From positions 434,001 to 498,000 of the forward strand of contig NZ_JAUHLN010000001.1 in the NCBI RefSeq assembly GCF_030412265.1: a stretch of 64,000 bases of DNA. The letters run 5' to 3'. This DNA comes from Fictibacillus terranigra (lineage in GTDB: Bacteria > Bacillota > Bacilli > Bacillales > Fictibacillaceae). Every line of letters begins with the position of its first letter. Position 1 is the stretch's first letter. The position numbers and the translations under genes were made by a program. Positions 52,868 through 61,742 of this stretch are shown one piece after another. The notes under the pieces are model-generated. The model worked only from the letters and a program-made list of their open reading frames with translations, made no database searches and had not been told where the DNA came from.

Positions 52868-52895
52868 AAAAAACAAAAAAGGATGGGTGAGCTCC

Positions 52896-53921
52896 ATGAA
52901 ATTGAAGAAAGGTTTAGGGGTTATGATGGTCGCGGCATTATTATCATCTCTTTTGTTATCAGGCTGTGGAAGCCAGTCTTCATCTTCCTCCTCAGGAGAA
53001 AAGACAAAGACGATCAAAATCGCCAACTACTTTGCTAAAGATCATCCACAGAACGTAGCACTCAGGGAGAAGTTCAAGCCGATGGTGGAAAAGGAATCGG
53101 GCGGTACGCTGAAGGTTCAGATCTACGATAACAGCACGCTCGGGGCGGAAAAGGAATTTTACGACGGGGTGCGAAACGGCACGATTGAAATGGGGATACC
53201 GGGGCTGATCATGCAGGCCGATATTGAAAAAATGGCGGTGCCGGAGTGGCCGTTTCTTTTTAAGGACTATGAACATGTGAAGAAGGTGCTGAACGGGCCG
53301 ATCGGCAAGGAGCTAACAGAAGACATGGAAAAGAAGCATGGAGTAAAGCCCCTGGCATGGAGCGCAAATGGGTTCAGGATGTTTTCGAGCAACAAAGCCC
53401 TTCAGGACATGAACGATCTTAAAGGGCTTCGGATGAGGATGCCAAATATCCCTAACTATATCAAGCTAGGGAAGCTGCTGGGGATGAATGTGACGCCGAT
53501 GCCGATTTCTGAAGTGTTTTCTGCTCTCGAACAAAAGGTGGTGGATGGCCAGGATAACCCTGTGGCTACTTTACGGGCGTCCGGCTGGTATGAGGTTCAG
53601 AGCAATGTACTGGAATCCAAGCATATGTTTAGTCCGAACATCTACATCATTAACAGCAAATTTTTCAATGGACTGTCCAAAAAACAGCAAAAAGTCATTG
53701 AAAAAGCATCCAAATCCGCTGCTGACTATGAATTTGGCCTGATGGAAAAAAGTTATGATGCTGATAAAAAATTCTTGTCAGGCAAAAACGTGAAATTTAC
53801 AACACCTGATGCAGCGTTCGAAAAGAAAATGGAAGATGCGGCACAGCCGATGTACGACGAATTCTACAAGCAATATGACTGGGCCGAGGATCTCGTTAAA
53901 AGGATAAAAGCTGAACAATAA
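52896..53921 (+). CDS. dctP: TRAP transporter solute-binding lipoprotein (DctP family)
   Basis: A 341-residue DctP-type protein with a lipoprotein signal (LLSSLLLSGC, Cys near 24). The family signatures 'RMPNIPNYIKLGKLLGMNVTPMPISEVFSALEQKVVDGQDNP' include the conserved Arg that binds the ligand carboxylate. TRAP systems import organic-acid anions with sodium. ATG 52896 and an in-frame GTG at 52887 are both possible; spacing to GGGTGAG favours the ATG. It heads the dctPQM operon in a sugar-acid region, so aldonates or uronates are likely ligands (inference). Confidence 0.92.
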   Translation: MKLKKGLGVMMVAALLSSLLLSGCGSQSSSSSSGEKTKTIKIANYFAKDHPQNVALREKFKPMVEKESGGTLKVQIYDNSTLGAEKEFYDGVRNGTIEMGIPGLIMQADIEKMAVPEWPFLFKDYEHVKKVLNGPIGKELTEDMEKKHGVKPLAWSANGFRMFSSNKALQDMNDLKGLRMRMPNIPNYIKLGKLLGMNVTPMPISEVFSALEQKVVDGQDNPVATLRASGWYEVQSNVLESKHMFSPNIYIINSKFFNGLSKKQQKVIEKASKSAADYEFGLMEKSYDADKKFLSGKNVKFTTPDAAFEKKMEDAAQPMYDEFYKQYDWAEDLVKRIKAEQ

Positions 53922-53946
53922 GATCGGGATGAAAGGAGGGAAAAAG

Positions 53947-54501
53947 ATGGAAAAGGTCTCAAAGTACTTAGAACGACTGCTGAATATATTTATGGCCGCA
54001 GCATTGGGGATGATGGTCATTCTTGTATTTGGAAACGTTGTATTGCGCTACCTTTTTAACTCAGGGATTACATGGTCGGAGGAAATGTCGCGGTATTTGT
54101 TCATATGGCTCACATTCCTCGGTGCGATCGGTGCCTTTAAAAGCAAGGAGCACCTGGGGGTAGACATGCTGGTCAGGCGGTTGCCCAAGAGAGCAAAGAA
54201 AGTAGTACTCGTAATCAGTGATCTGCTCATGCTGTTTGTTCTCTTCCTTGTTCTTGAAGGCAGCTGGAAAATGACCATGATCAACATGGACAGCAAAGCG
54301 CCTGCTACTGGCCTGCCTCTTTCCTTTGTTTATGGGACCGGAATTCTGGTCAGTGTGGCGATGGGGCTGATCCTTATCAACAATCTATACAAAGTGCTAT
54401 CCAACAAGCTGGAGGAAAAAGATCTCATCCTGATCAGCGATTCAGAAGAATTGATAGATTTTCAGGAAAATGAACTTGGGAAGGAGGAGAAACAAGCATG
54501 A
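53947..54501 (+). CDS. dctQ: TRAP transporter small permease (DctQ)
   Basis: A 184-residue protein with four membrane helices and the DctQ pattern 'VVLRYLFNSGITWSEEMSRYLFIWLTFLGAIGAFK'. It links the binding protein to the large permease. ATG 53947 follows AAAGGAGGG. The C-terminus is extended and acidic. The start of dctM overlaps its stop. Confidence 0.92.
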   Translation: MEKVSKYLERLLNIFMAAALGMMVILVFGNVVLRYLFNSGITWSEEMSRYLFIWLTFLGAIGAFKSKEHLGVDMLVRRLPKRAKKVVLVISDLLMLFVLFLVLEGSWKMTMINMDSKAPATGLPLSFVYGTGILVSVAMGLILINNLYKVLSNKLEEKDLILISDSEELIDFQENELGKEEKQA

Positions 54502-55772
54502 TTGGAGTGTTTATTGGTTCACTGCTCGGTACGATGGCACTTGGAATGCCTATAGCGTTTGCGCTGCTTTTAAGCGGTGTTGCACTTATGTTCTTTCTTG
54601 GCATCTTCGACAGCCAGATCATCGCTCAAAACTTAATTAACGGAGCTGACAACTTTCCCCTGATGGCCATTCCTTTCTTTATGCTGGCAGGTGAAGCCAT
54701 GAACGCCGGCGGCCTTTCTCAGCGCATCGTCCAGATGGCCATGTCGGTGGTCGGACATATCAGAGGCGGCCTCGGTTATGTGGCTATTATTGCAAGCGTT
54801 TTATTTGCCAGTCTGTCAGGTTCTGCTGTTGCTGATACCGCTGCATTGGGAGCAATCCTGATCCCGATGATGGTGAAGAGCGGCTACGATGTTAACCGTT
54901 CGAGCGGACTCATTGCCTCGGGGGGGATCATTGCACCGATCATCCCGCCAAGTATTGGTTTTATCATATTTGGAGTAACGAGCGGAGTATCCATCACCAA
55001 GCTTTTCATGGCTGGAATTGTGCCAGGAATGTTGCTGGCAGTTGGGCTTTGTGTGACATGGGCCATTGTCGCACACAAGGATAAGGTCAAAGTTCAGCCC
55101 CGTAAATCGATGAAAGAAATCCTGATCTCGGTGAGAAAAGGGTTTTGGGCGCTTCTATTGCCGGTCATTATTATCGGCGGCCTGCGCGGCGGTATTTTTA
55201 CACCGACTGAAGCAGCGGTTGTTGCGGCCGTATATGCTCTGTTCGTCGGACTGGTCATCTACCGTGAACTGAAAATTTCAGAGCTATACGGCATCTTGGT
55301 GCGGTCGGCAAAAATGACAAGTGTCGTTATGTTTCTTGTTGCCGCAGCGCTCGTATCCTCGTGGCTGATCACGGTAGCTAATCTGCCTGCTCAAGTCATC
55401 GGGCTGCTCGAGCCGCTCATGGACCATCCGCTGCTCATCCTATTAATGATCAACCTGCTAGTCATTCTGATTGGGACAGCGATGGACATGACCCCGACGA
55501 TTCTTATCCTTACCCCTGTTTTAATGCCTGTTATCCAGCAGGCGGGGATTGACCCTGTTTATTTCGGGGTTCTGTTTATTATTAATAATGCGATCGGCCT
55601 CCTGACTCCTCCGGTGGGTACAGTATTGAACGTTGTTTGCGGAATCAGCAAGATCAGTATGGAGGACATCATGAAAGGGATATGGCCGTTTCTTCTGGTG
55701 GAAGTGATCGTGCTGGTCCTGCTGATCTTATTCCCGTCCCTCGTTATGGTTCCGCTTGGATGGTTTACCTGA
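54498..55772 (+). CDS. dctM: TRAP transporter large permease (DctM)
   Basis: A 424-residue permease with about 12 helices. 'PLMAIPFFMLAGEAMNAGGLSQRIV', 'ASLSGSAVADTAALGAILIPMM' and 'GIIAPIIPPSIGFIIFG' are DctM/SiaT signatures forming the sodium and substrate pathway. ATGA overlap with dctQ shows coupled translation. Confidence 0.94.
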   Translation: MIGVFIGSLLGTMALGMPIAFALLLSGVALMFFLGIFDSQIIAQNLINGADNFPLMAIPFFMLAGEAMNAGGLSQRIVQMAMSVVGHIRGGLGYVAIIASVLFASLSGSAVADTAALGAILIPMMVKSGYDVNRSSGLIASGGIIAPIIPPSIGFIIFGVTSGVSITKLFMAGIVPGMLLAVGLCVTWAIVAHKDKVKVQPRKSMKEILISVRKGFWALLLPVIIIGGLRGGIFTPTEAAVVAAVYALFVGLVIYRELKISELYGILVRSAKMTSVVMFLVAAALVSSWLITVANLPAQVIGLLEPLMDHPLLILLMINLLVILIGTAMDMTPTILILTPVLMPVIQQAGIDPVYFGVLFIINNAIGLLTPPVGTVLNVVCGISKISMEDIMKGIWPFLLVEVIVLVLLILFPSLVMVPLGWFT

Positions 55773-55791
55773 TTAATAAGGAGTGAAAGTT

Positions 55792-56817
55792 ATGAGCAAG
55801 TTTAAAGTGGTAGTCACAGACTGGGAATATGATGATCTGCGGTATGAAGAAGCCGTTTTTCATCTCTATCCCGAAATTGAACTGGTTGCGGCACAATGCC
55901 GGACAGAAGAAGAGGTCATCGAGGCGTGCCGGGATGCGGACGCACTGGTGAATCAGTACGCTCCCATCAGCAAGCAGGTCATAGAGAAGCTGGAAAAGTG
56001 CAAAGTGATCACGCGTTACGGTGTCGGTGTAAACACGATTGATCTGGATGCTGCGACTGCAAAGGGAATCTGTGTCGCCAATGTCCCGGATTATTGTATG
56101 GACGAAGTGGCGGACCATGCGCTGGCTCTTCTGCTTTCTGCCAAACGAAAAGTCGTGGCCGCTAACCAAAACGTGAAGAAGGGTCTGTGGGATTTTAAAG
56201 TCACCCAGCCGATCCACCGTCTTCGCGGCCAGGTGCTCGGGCTTGTAGGCTTTGGCAAGATTCCGCAAAGCCTTGCTGAGAAGGCCAAGCCTCTCGGGTT
56301 TAAAGTGGTGGCTTTTGATCCGTATTTTTCAAAAGAAGATGCGCTGAAAAAAGGGGTCGAACTCGTCAGCCTTGAGGAGCTATGCCGTATATCAGACGTC
56401 ATTTCCGTACACGCTCCGTTAATGGATGGAACGAGAGGGATGATCAATGCCTCACTGTTTTCCGTGATGAAAGACACCGCTCTTCTCATCAACACTTCCA
56501 GGGGGCCGGTCGTGGATGAACAAGCCTTAATCGATGCATTGGAATCAGGAAAAATCGGAGGTGCGGCTCTGGACGTGATCGAAGAAGAACCCATCTCTGC
56601 CGGCCACCCGTTCCTCTCCATGGAAAACGTCATTTTAACACCGCATGTCGCGTGGTATTCCGAGGAGGCAGCAAAAGAGATGAGGACGAAAGCGGCGCTG
56701 GGAGCCGTCGATGTGCTGATGTGCAAGGAATATCCGAAGTATCTCGTCAACGTTCAAGTGAAAGAGCAATCACACCTTAAGTCCAGTCAGCCGGAAAGCC
56801 GTTATGTGATGAGTTAG
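55792..56817 (+). CDS. D-isomer-specific 2-hydroxyacid dehydrogenase (CtBP-like)
   Basis: A 341-residue NAD-dependent dehydrogenase. The nucleotide loop reads G-L-V-G-F-G-K-I-P (150-158) rather than the textbook GxGxxG ending in G, with Asp176 indicating NAD. Catalytic residues are Arg237 (NTSRG), Glu266 (VIEEEP) and His285 (TPHVAW). It interconverts a 2-hydroxy acid and its 2-keto acid, possibly glycerate/hydroxypyruvate or a longer sugar acid. ATG 55792 follows AAGGAGTGAAAG; the in-frame GTG at 55783 is too close to the SD. It lies within the TRAP/LarA operon. Confidence 0.88.
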   Translation: MSKFKVVVTDWEYDDLRYEEAVFHLYPEIELVAAQCRTEEEVIEACRDADALVNQYAPISKQVIEKLEKCKVITRYGVGVNTIDLDAATAKGICVANVPDYCMDEVADHALALLLSAKRKVVAANQNVKKGLWDFKVTQPIHRLRGQVLGLVGFGKIPQSLAEKAKPLGFKVVAFDPYFSKEDALKKGVELVSLEELCRISDVISVHAPLMDGTRGMINASLFSVMKDTALLINTSRGPVVDEQALIDALESGKIGGAALDVIEEEPISAGHPFLSMENVILTPHVAWYSEEAAKEMRTKAALGAVDVLMCKEYPKYLVNVQVKEQSHLKSSQPESRYVMS

Positions 56818-56843
56818 CCATTTCAATTCAAGGGGGAAATAAG

Positions 56844-57896
56844 ATGAATCATTGGGTGAAAAAGCTGGCATTGGGGATCGTCCTTCCAGGGATGCTGGTT
56901 CTTGGAGGCTGCGGCGCCAGCAAGTCTGGAGGATCCGCTTCAGGATCAGGAAAGAGTGGAATTCAACAACGAACGATCAAAGCAGGAATCGGGTTGAATG
57001 AAGACCATCCTGAAGGACAGGGAATGATCAAGTTCAAAGAGCTGGTGGAGAAGAAGAGCGGCGGGAAAATGAAAGTCCAAAACTTCTTCAGTGCCACTCT
57101 TGGTGATGATCAGAAGATGACAGAAGCACTGCAGGGCGGGCTTCAGGAGGTGACGGTTCCTTCTACATCTCCTCTTGTTGGAATGATCAAGGAATACGGT
57201 ATTTTTGATTTTCCTTTCGTCTTCAATACCGAGGAAGAGGCTTATGCGGTACTGGACGGAAAAGTGGGACAGGAGCTTTTGAAGAAACTGCCTGAGCACA
57301 ATCTGATAGGACTCGGATATTGGGAGAACGGCTTCCGTAACCTGACGAACAGTAAACATCCAGTAAAAACGGCGGAAGATTTTAAAGGGCTGAAGATCAG
57401 AACGATGCAAAACGAGGTTCATCTGGATGCCTTTAAAAAGCTGGGGGCCAATCCTTCACCGATGGCTTTTTCAGAAGTATTTACCGCTTTGGAAGGGAAA
57501 ACGGTAGATGGCCAGGAAAACCCGCTCGCAACCATTAAATCAAGCAAATACGATGAAGTTCAGTCTTACTTAAGCATGACAAAGCACGTCTACACGCCGT
57601 TTGTTTTTCTCGTCAGCAAAAAATTCTGGGACGGGCTTTCTGAAGAAGAGCAGAAGATTATGAAAGATTCCGCGGTGGAAGCCGGTAAATACCAGCGCGA
57701 CTTAAACCGCAAAGAAAATGAAAAAGCGCTGAAGGATCTTGAAAAGGCAGGCATGAAGGTCAATGAAGTATCTGATGCGGAAAAAGAAAAGATGAAAGAG
57801 ATCATCAAGCCGGTGACCGATAAATACGCCAAGAAGTTTGGAGAAGACCTGGTCAATCAAATGATGGATGAAGTAGATAAAGCAAGAAACCAATAA
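56844..57896 (+). CDS. Second TRAP solute-binding lipoprotein (DctP family), orphan
   Basis: A 350-residue DctP-type lipoprotein with lipobox LVLGGC (Cys near 23) and 'KTAEDFKGLKIRTMQNEVHLDAFKKLGANPSPMAFSEVFTALEGKTVDGQENP', including the ligand Arg. It is clearly different from the first binding protein (52896). No second DctQ/DctM pair is present, so it may share the membrane subunits and widen the substrate range, or act as a ligand sensor. SD AAGGGGGAAA precedes ATG 56844. Confidence 0.9.
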   Translation: MNHWVKKLALGIVLPGMLVLGGCGASKSGGSASGSGKSGIQQRTIKAGIGLNEDHPEGQGMIKFKELVEKKSGGKMKVQNFFSATLGDDQKMTEALQGGLQEVTVPSTSPLVGMIKEYGIFDFPFVFNTEEEAYAVLDGKVGQELLKKLPEHNLIGLGYWENGFRNLTNSKHPVKTAEDFKGLKIRTMQNEVHLDAFKKLGANPSPMAFSEVFTALEGKTVDGQENPLATIKSSKYDEVQSYLSMTKHVYTPFVFLVSKKFWDGLSEEEQKIMKDSAVEAGKYQRDLNRKENEKALKDLEKAGMKVNEVSDAEKEKMKEIIKPVTDKYAKKFGEDLVNQMMDEVDKARNQ

Positions 57897-57925
57897 AGAG
57901 AAGCACCATTTGAGGAGGAAGATGG

Positions 57926-59188
57926 ATGGAAATCATATCACAGCTTCTTCATGACATACCCCTTCCAAAAATGTTGAGAGTTAAGCAGGTCTTCCATGCT
58001 CCAATGCTTGAGGACACAGCAGAGGAGGTTCGGAAAACCCTTAAGGATACCGGCCTTTTATCCAGAGTATCTCCTGGAGACCGGGTGGCCATTGCGGTTG
58101 GAAGCCGGGGGGTCGCCGACCTTCCTATCCTGGTCAGGGAAACTGCAGCTGCTGTTGAATCAGCCGGAGGGTCGCCTTTCATCGTTCCTGCCATGGGAAG
58201 CCATGGCGGAGCGACGGCAGAAGGCCAGCGGGAGGTGCTGGAACAGCTTGGTGTTACTGAGGCATCCGTGGGTGCGCCCATCCTTTCGAGCATGGAGGTC
58301 GTGCAGACTGGCATGCTGCCAAACGGCCTTCCGGTGTATACCGATAAACATGCGTATGAAGCGGATAAGGTCATCGTTATTAACCGGATCAAGCCGCATA
58401 CCGCGTTTCGCGGTCCTGTCGAGAGCGGATTGATGAAGATGATTACGATCGGCCTTGGAAAGCAAAAAGGAGCAGAAGCTGCCCATGCCTACAGTTTTAA
58501 ACACATGGCCGAGCATGTTCCGGAGATGGCTAAGATCGTTCTCTCCAAGGTTCCAATTATTTTTGGACTGGGATCCATTGAGAACGCTTATGACCGGCCG
58601 GCCAAAATCGTGGCGGTTCCGGCAGAAGAACTGGAACAGAGAGAGCCTGGCCTTCTGCTGGAAGCGAAGCAGCTTATGCCAAAAATCATGTTTGATCCGA
58701 TCGATGTGCTGATCGTCGACGAGATCGGAAAAGATATTTCGGGCGACGGAATGGACCCGAACATTACAGGCAGGTATGCTACCCCGTATGCGTTTGGCGG
58801 GCCTAAAGTGTCACGGATTGCCGTACTCGGCCTGACCGGGAAGACACATGGAAACGCAAACGGAATCGGCATGGCGGACATGACGACAAGGGCATTGGTT
58901 GACAGCATCCATTGGGAAAAAGGGTATGCCAACGCCTTGACGAGTACGGTCACCGACGTCATCAGAGTGCCGATGGTTCTCGAAAGTGAGGAAATGGCTG
59001 TTAAAGCGGCGATCAAAACCTGCAATGCGTACGATCTTACAAAAGCCAGGGTCGTCCGAATAAAAAATACACTGGAGTTGGAGCATATCTGGATCTCGGA
59101 AAGCCTGATGGAGGAAGCGGCGGGACAAAAGGAAATCGAAGTGCTGTCCGAACCGGCAGCCATTCATTTAGCTGGCGAAAAAGGGTGA
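57926..59188 (+). CDS. Second, divergent LarA-family (Lar_N/DUF2088) protein
   Basis: A 420-residue LarA homologue of another branch. It keeps His93 (MGSHGGAT), His158 (RIKPHTAF), lysines at 171, 179 and 181 in 'GLMKMITIGLGKQKGA' for the pincer nucleotide and His187. The N-terminal 'KMLRVKQVFHAPMLEDTAEEV' and the central DEIGKDISGDGMDPN are unlike the first LarA (48442). Characterised LarA homologues include malate racemases and a gluconate 2-epimerase. Placed between an orphan TRAP binding protein and aldonate dehydratases, it may epimerise C2 of an aldonate (inference). ATG 57926 follows GAGGAGGAAG. Confidence 0.8.
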   Translation: MEIISQLLHDIPLPKMLRVKQVFHAPMLEDTAEEVRKTLKDTGLLSRVSPGDRVAIAVGSRGVADLPILVRETAAAVESAGGSPFIVPAMGSHGGATAEGQREVLEQLGVTEASVGAPILSSMEVVQTGMLPNGLPVYTDKHAYEADKVIVINRIKPHTAFRGPVESGLMKMITIGLGKQKGAEAAHAYSFKHMAEHVPEMAKIVLSKVPIIFGLGSIENAYDRPAKIVAVPAEELEQREPGLLLEAKQLMPKIMFDPIDVLIVDEIGKDISGDGMDPNITGRYATPYAFGGPKVSRIAVLGLTGKTHGNANGIGMADMTTRALVDSIHWEKGYANALTSTVTDVIRVPMVLESEEMAVKAAIKTCNAYDLTKARVVRIKNTLELEHIWISESLMEEAAGQKEIEVLSEPAAIHLAGEKG

Positions 59189-60531
59189 TATTACTCGCTG
59201 TTTACAGCATGATGGTTCTTTCCTATACGGTGAACCTGTTTTTGGACAGCATCATGCTTGATGAAGTGACGGGGATCCTTGCCCTGCTTTCTCTTATTCT
59301 TTCCTTTCCGAAGGCATCAGGCTTGTACAAAACCACCGGCACGGTTTTCATGGTGATCGGCTTCTCTCTGTATCTCTATTTGCAGAAGCCGCTGCTTGAG
59401 CTTCCGCATTACATGAATTCAACGGTGGTCCTGCTCGTGATCTTCTATGTTCTTCCTTTTATCAACAGCATTATCATCGTCGGGCGGTACGATAAGAGTG
59501 TCAATAAACTGCTCAAGCGGCGCGCCGGCCATCTTGGGCAGCTCTATTACAGAAGCTCTCTTGCCAGTTTTCTGCTCGGCTCTTTTTTAAATATAGCGAC
59601 CATTCCGCTCGTAGAATCGGTGCTGCGCCGCAATCTACATAAGGTGGAAGACCGTGTACGAGATCTTTTCATCAGCCGGGCGATGCTCAGGGGATATGCC
59701 CTTTGCCTGGCATGGAGCCCGATGGAAATCCTGGTGGCGATCAGTGTGGATATCACACACTCTGACTATGTTCGCTTGCTGCCGTGGCTTTTCTTGTTTT
59801 CTATGATTCTCTTAATGATTGACTGGCTGATTGGCCTGCGCTACCGGAGATACAGGATTGAGCAGTCTGCCGCGATGGAGGATGTGCCGCTTGATCCGGG
59901 AACACTCAATAAAGCAGCCATCCTTCTTGTGTATCTGAGTGTGTTTATCATCACTGTAATTGCAGCCAAAAGGTGGCTCGAAGTAAATTTTCTCATGTCC
60001 GTTGCCCTTGTCATCATCCCGTATTCGATTATCTGGGCGCTGCTCATTAAGAGGATTAAATCGTTTGGTTCTTATAGTTTAAGAGAATGGCGGAGGAGAG
60101 CCGGTTCGCAGCAAAATTATATGGTTCTGTTTTTGGCCGCCGGTTTTATGATAAGTACGCTGAAAGAAACATCCTTCTTGGACTATTTGCAGCAGCCGTT
60201 TGCTTCTGTTCAGCATGTGCCCTTTTATCTGTTTCTGATGATTCAGGTCATCTTTCTGGGGCTTGCCATGATTGGGTTTCATCCGCTCGTAACGATCAGC
60301 ATTCTCGGTGAAGTCATTCAGCCTCTGCTGGGGCAGATCAATCCGCTTAGCTTTGCGATCGTCCTGATCTCTTCCGGTCTTTCCACCGTTATGGCAGGAC
60401 CTTATAACATTACCGTTTCGTTAACTGGAAGTTTGCTGCATCAGAATCCATACCGCATTTCATTCTGGAACATTGGCTTTGCCTTTCTATACAGCAGTGC
60501 AGGAACCATCATCGCCCTGCTGCTCTTGTGA
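59185..60531 (+). CDS. Polytopic membrane protein of unknown family (putative transporter)
   Basis: A 448-residue protein with 11-12 predicted helices. The C-terminal half 'GFHPLVTISILGEVIQPL' and 'SSGLSTVMAGPYNITVSLTGSLL' recalls the repeat layout of ion-transporter-superfamily carboxylate porters, with a charged middle loop (about 225-250, RYRRYRIEQSAAMED). I do not recognise the family. Its GTG overlaps the stop of the LarA-like gene (GTGA) and its own stop overlaps the region before dgoD, so it belongs to the operon; export or import of a sugar acid is a guess. Confidence 0.7.
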   Translation: MILLAVYSMMVLSYTVNLFLDSIMLDEVTGILALLSLILSFPKASGLYKTTGTVFMVIGFSLYLYLQKPLLELPHYMNSTVVLLVIFYVLPFINSIIIVGRYDKSVNKLLKRRAGHLGQLYYRSSLASFLLGSFLNIATIPLVESVLRRNLHKVEDRVRDLFISRAMLRGYALCLAWSPMEILVAISVDITHSDYVRLLPWLFLFSMILLMIDWLIGLRYRRYRIEQSAAMEDVPLDPGTLNKAAILLVYLSVFIITVIAAKRWLEVNFLMSVALVIIPYSIIWALLIKRIKSFGSYSLREWRRRAGSQQNYMVLFLAAGFMISTLKETSFLDYLQQPFASVQHVPFYLFLMIQVIFLGLAMIGFHPLVTISILGEVIQPLLGQINPLSFAIVLISSGLSTVMAGPYNITVSLTGSLLHQNPYRISFWNIGFAFLYSSAGTIIALLLL

Positions 60532-60566
60532 AATGGAAATGTGGCATTGCCAAAAAAGGAGGCCAA

Positions 60567-61718
60567 ATGACAAAGATCACGGGTTTTCAGCTCTTTAAAG
60601 TAGCTCCCCGGTGGCTGTTTTTAAAAATTGAAACAGACGAAGGCATCTCGGGATGGGGAGAACCGATTGTAGAAGGCAAAGCGAGTACAGTGGAAACATG
60701 TGTGAATGAACTGAGCCACTATTTTTTAGGAAAGGATCCGCGCTGTATAGAGGATCATTGGCAGGTCATGTACCGCGGGGGATTCTATCGGGGAGGGCCG
60801 GTTTTTATGAGTGCCATCTCCGGAATCGAGCAGGCGTTATGGGACATCAAGGGCAAATTATATAATATGCCTGTTTATGAAATGCTGGGAGGCAAGGCCC
60901 GTGAAAAGATCAGAGTGTATTCATGGATCGGCGGTGACAGGCCGAGTGATGTCGCGGCTGAAGCAAAAATAAAATCAGAGCAGGGCTTCACCGCTGTAAA
61001 AATGAATGCAACAGAAGAAATGGACTATATTGATTCTTTTTCAAAGGTTGAAGACGCCATTAACCGAATAGGGGCCGTCCGTGATGCAGTAGGGAAGGAT
61101 TTTGGAATCGGGATTGACTTTCATGGGAGAGTCCACAAGTCTATGGCTAAGATTCTGGCCAAAGAACTGGAGCCCTACCGTCCGATGTTTATTGAAGAGC
61201 CGGTGCTGCCTGAAAACAACGAAGCATTGAGGGAAATTGCCAGATACACTACCGTTCCTATCGCGACAGGAGAGAGGCAGTACACAAGATGGGGGTTCAA
61301 GCAGCTGCTGGCAGACGGATATGTTGACATCATTCAGCCAGACCTTTCCCATGCCGGCGGTATTCTGGAATGTAAAAAGATAGCAGCCATGGCTGAAGCA
61401 TACGACGTTTCGGTTGCTCCTCATTGTCCGCTTGGGCCTATTGCATTGGCTTCTTCATTACAGCTCGATGCCTGTACGCCTAACGCGATCATTCAGGAGC
61501 AGAGCCTCGGCATTCATTACAACGAGGGCAGCGATTTACTGGATTATCTTGTGGATGCCTCTGATTTTAAATACGACGAGGGTTTTGTCGAGATTCCTCA
61601 AGGAGCCGGCCTTGGCATTGAAGTAAATGAGGAACGTGTGAAAGAGGCTTCTGAACGGGGCCATGAGTGGAGAAATCCTGTATGGAGAAATACAGACGGC
61701 AGTGTAGCTGAGTGGTAA
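60567..61718 (+). CDS. dgoD: D-galactonate dehydratase (enolase superfamily)
   Basis: A 383-residue enzyme very close to E. coli DgoD. Metal ligands Asp184, Glu210 and Glu236 and catalytic His186 (DFHGRVH) and His286 (APHCPLGPIALA) are at E. coli positions plus one. The N-terminal PRWLFLKIETDEGISGWGEP and the C-terminal WRNPVWRNTDGSVAEW also match. It dehydrates D-galactonate to 2-keto-3-deoxy-D-galactonate. ATG 60567 follows AAAAGGAGG; the longer frame from 60528 overlaps the membrane protein. Confidence 0.93.
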   Translation: MTKITGFQLFKVAPRWLFLKIETDEGISGWGEPIVEGKASTVETCVNELSHYFLGKDPRCIEDHWQVMYRGGFYRGGPVFMSAISGIEQALWDIKGKLYNMPVYEMLGGKAREKIRVYSWIGGDRPSDVAAEAKIKSEQGFTAVKMNATEEMDYIDSFSKVEDAINRIGAVRDAVGKDFGIGIDFHGRVHKSMAKILAKELEPYRPMFIEEPVLPENNEALREIARYTTVPIATGERQYTRWGFKQLLADGYVDIIQPDLSHAGGILECKKIAAMAEAYDVSVAPHCPLGPIALASSLQLDACTPNAIIQEQSLGIHYNEGSDLLDYLVDASDFKYDEGFVEIPQGAGLGIEVNEERVKEASERGHEWRNPVWRNTDGSVAEW

Positions 61719-61742
61719 AAGAAAAAGAGGCGGTGAAAGAAC

